A stretch of DNA of 6,348 bases from an uncultured Cellvibrio sp. GTDB taxonomy: Bacteria > Pseudomonadota > Gammaproteobacteria > Pseudomonadales > Cellvibrionaceae. The position numbers were made by a program, and so were the translations under genes. This document shows, one piece after another, positions 6,058-6,348 of this stretch. Position 1 is the first letter of the stretch, and each line of letters opens with the position of its first letter. Location of the stretch: positions 1-6,348 of the forward strand of contig CAMPIG010000290.1 in NCBI GenBank assembly GCA_946886255.1, in the 5' to 3' direction. Under the pieces are notes generated by a model. It was not told where the DNA came from, made no database searches, and saw only the letters and a list, made by a program, of their open reading frames with translations.

Positions 6058-6348
6058 TTATATCTTTTCAGCCCAACGCTCTTTAACCTCCAGAACTGCC
6101 GGCAGCTGTTCAAGAAATACATCAACCAAATACGGATCAAAATGTTTACCGCGTTGCTCCCGGATATACGCAATCGCTTCGTTCAACGGCCAGGCTTTTT
6201 TATACGGCCGCTGAGTAGTCAGCGCATCAAAGACATCAGCCACAGCTACGATACGCCCCACTATTGGAATCTCCTCGCCCTGTAACCCGCGCGGATAACC
6301 GCTGCCATCCCAACGCTCATGATGCGTCAAGGCAATATCGTGAGCCAT
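6058..6348 (-). CDS. HD-GYP domain protein, C-terminal part (5' truncated by window)
   Basis: Ninety-six residues are visible, and the frame is open to the window edge; the methionine at 6346-6348 is probably internal because it falls inside the domain. The fragment has HHERWDGSGYP (visible residues 9-19), which contains the HHE metal site and the GYP motif that names the family. RIVAVADVFDALT (32-44), QRPYKKAWP (46-54) and GKHFDPYLVDVFL (67-79) follow. Family knowledge: HD-GYP domains hydrolyse cyclic-di-GMP to pGpG or GMP, using a two- or three-iron centre, and often sit behind a response-regulator receiver domain, as in RpfG. The HD dyad and any sensor or receiver domain lie outside the window, so regulation and activity cannot be judged. 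The gene is convergent with the cytochrome gene and separated from it by the nested palindrome, so no operon link exists between them. Confidence 0.93.
   Translation of the reverse strand: MAHDIALTHHERWDGSGYPRGLQGEEIPIVGRIVAVADVFDALTTQRPYKKAWPLNEAIAYIREQRGKHFDPYLVDVFLEQLPAVLEVKERWAEKI

Noticed and set aside
6029..6214. 61-codon + strand frame near the right edge
   Set aside because: It is mostly antisense to the well-supported HD-GYP coding region and has no recognisable features.

Overview
The window looks like chromosomal DNA of a gammaproteobacterium with a moderate GC content (about half, by eye). The closest match I can suggest is the Cellvibrio/Cellvibrionaceae group. That placement is an inference from the YbeY-CorC-Lnt gene order, protein similarity recalled from the families, and the RoxA-like diheme cytochrome; it was not tested by any search.

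Positions 1-2836 are a conserved housekeeping block on the + strand: the 3' end of ybeY (rRNA maturation endonuclease), corC/ybeX (CBS-domain protein) and lnt (apolipoprotein N-acyltransferase). ybeY and corC are close together and look co-transcribed. A strong intrinsic terminator lies between corC and lnt, so lnt may be partly uncoupled from the genes upstream.

Positions 2833-3692 hold two small genes on the - strand, 17 bases apart, that I cannot assign to a family. Their proteins resemble each other along most of their length, which suggests an old tandem duplication. The second of them meets lnt tail to tail, and the four bases TTAA supply both stop codons.

Positions 3693-4020 are a 328-base divergent intergenic region. 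Its right half contains inverted repeats, including a perfect 8+8 palindrome, that could be an operator or a folded mRNA leader. It leads into a 630-residue diheme c-type cytochrome (4021-5913) with a lipoprotein signal peptide. This protein belongs to the long RoxA-like/di-heme cytochrome c peroxidase-like family; its substrate is unknown.

Positions 5914-6057 contain a striking nested inverted repeat of 76 bases. It separates the cytochrome gene from the C-terminal end of a convergent HD-GYP domain protein (a probable cyclic-di-GMP phosphodiesterase) that runs off the right edge. The most unusual elements are the nested palindrome, the paired unknown genes, and the cytochrome with its structured leader. 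I see no phage, transposase, CRISPR, tRNA or rRNA gene.
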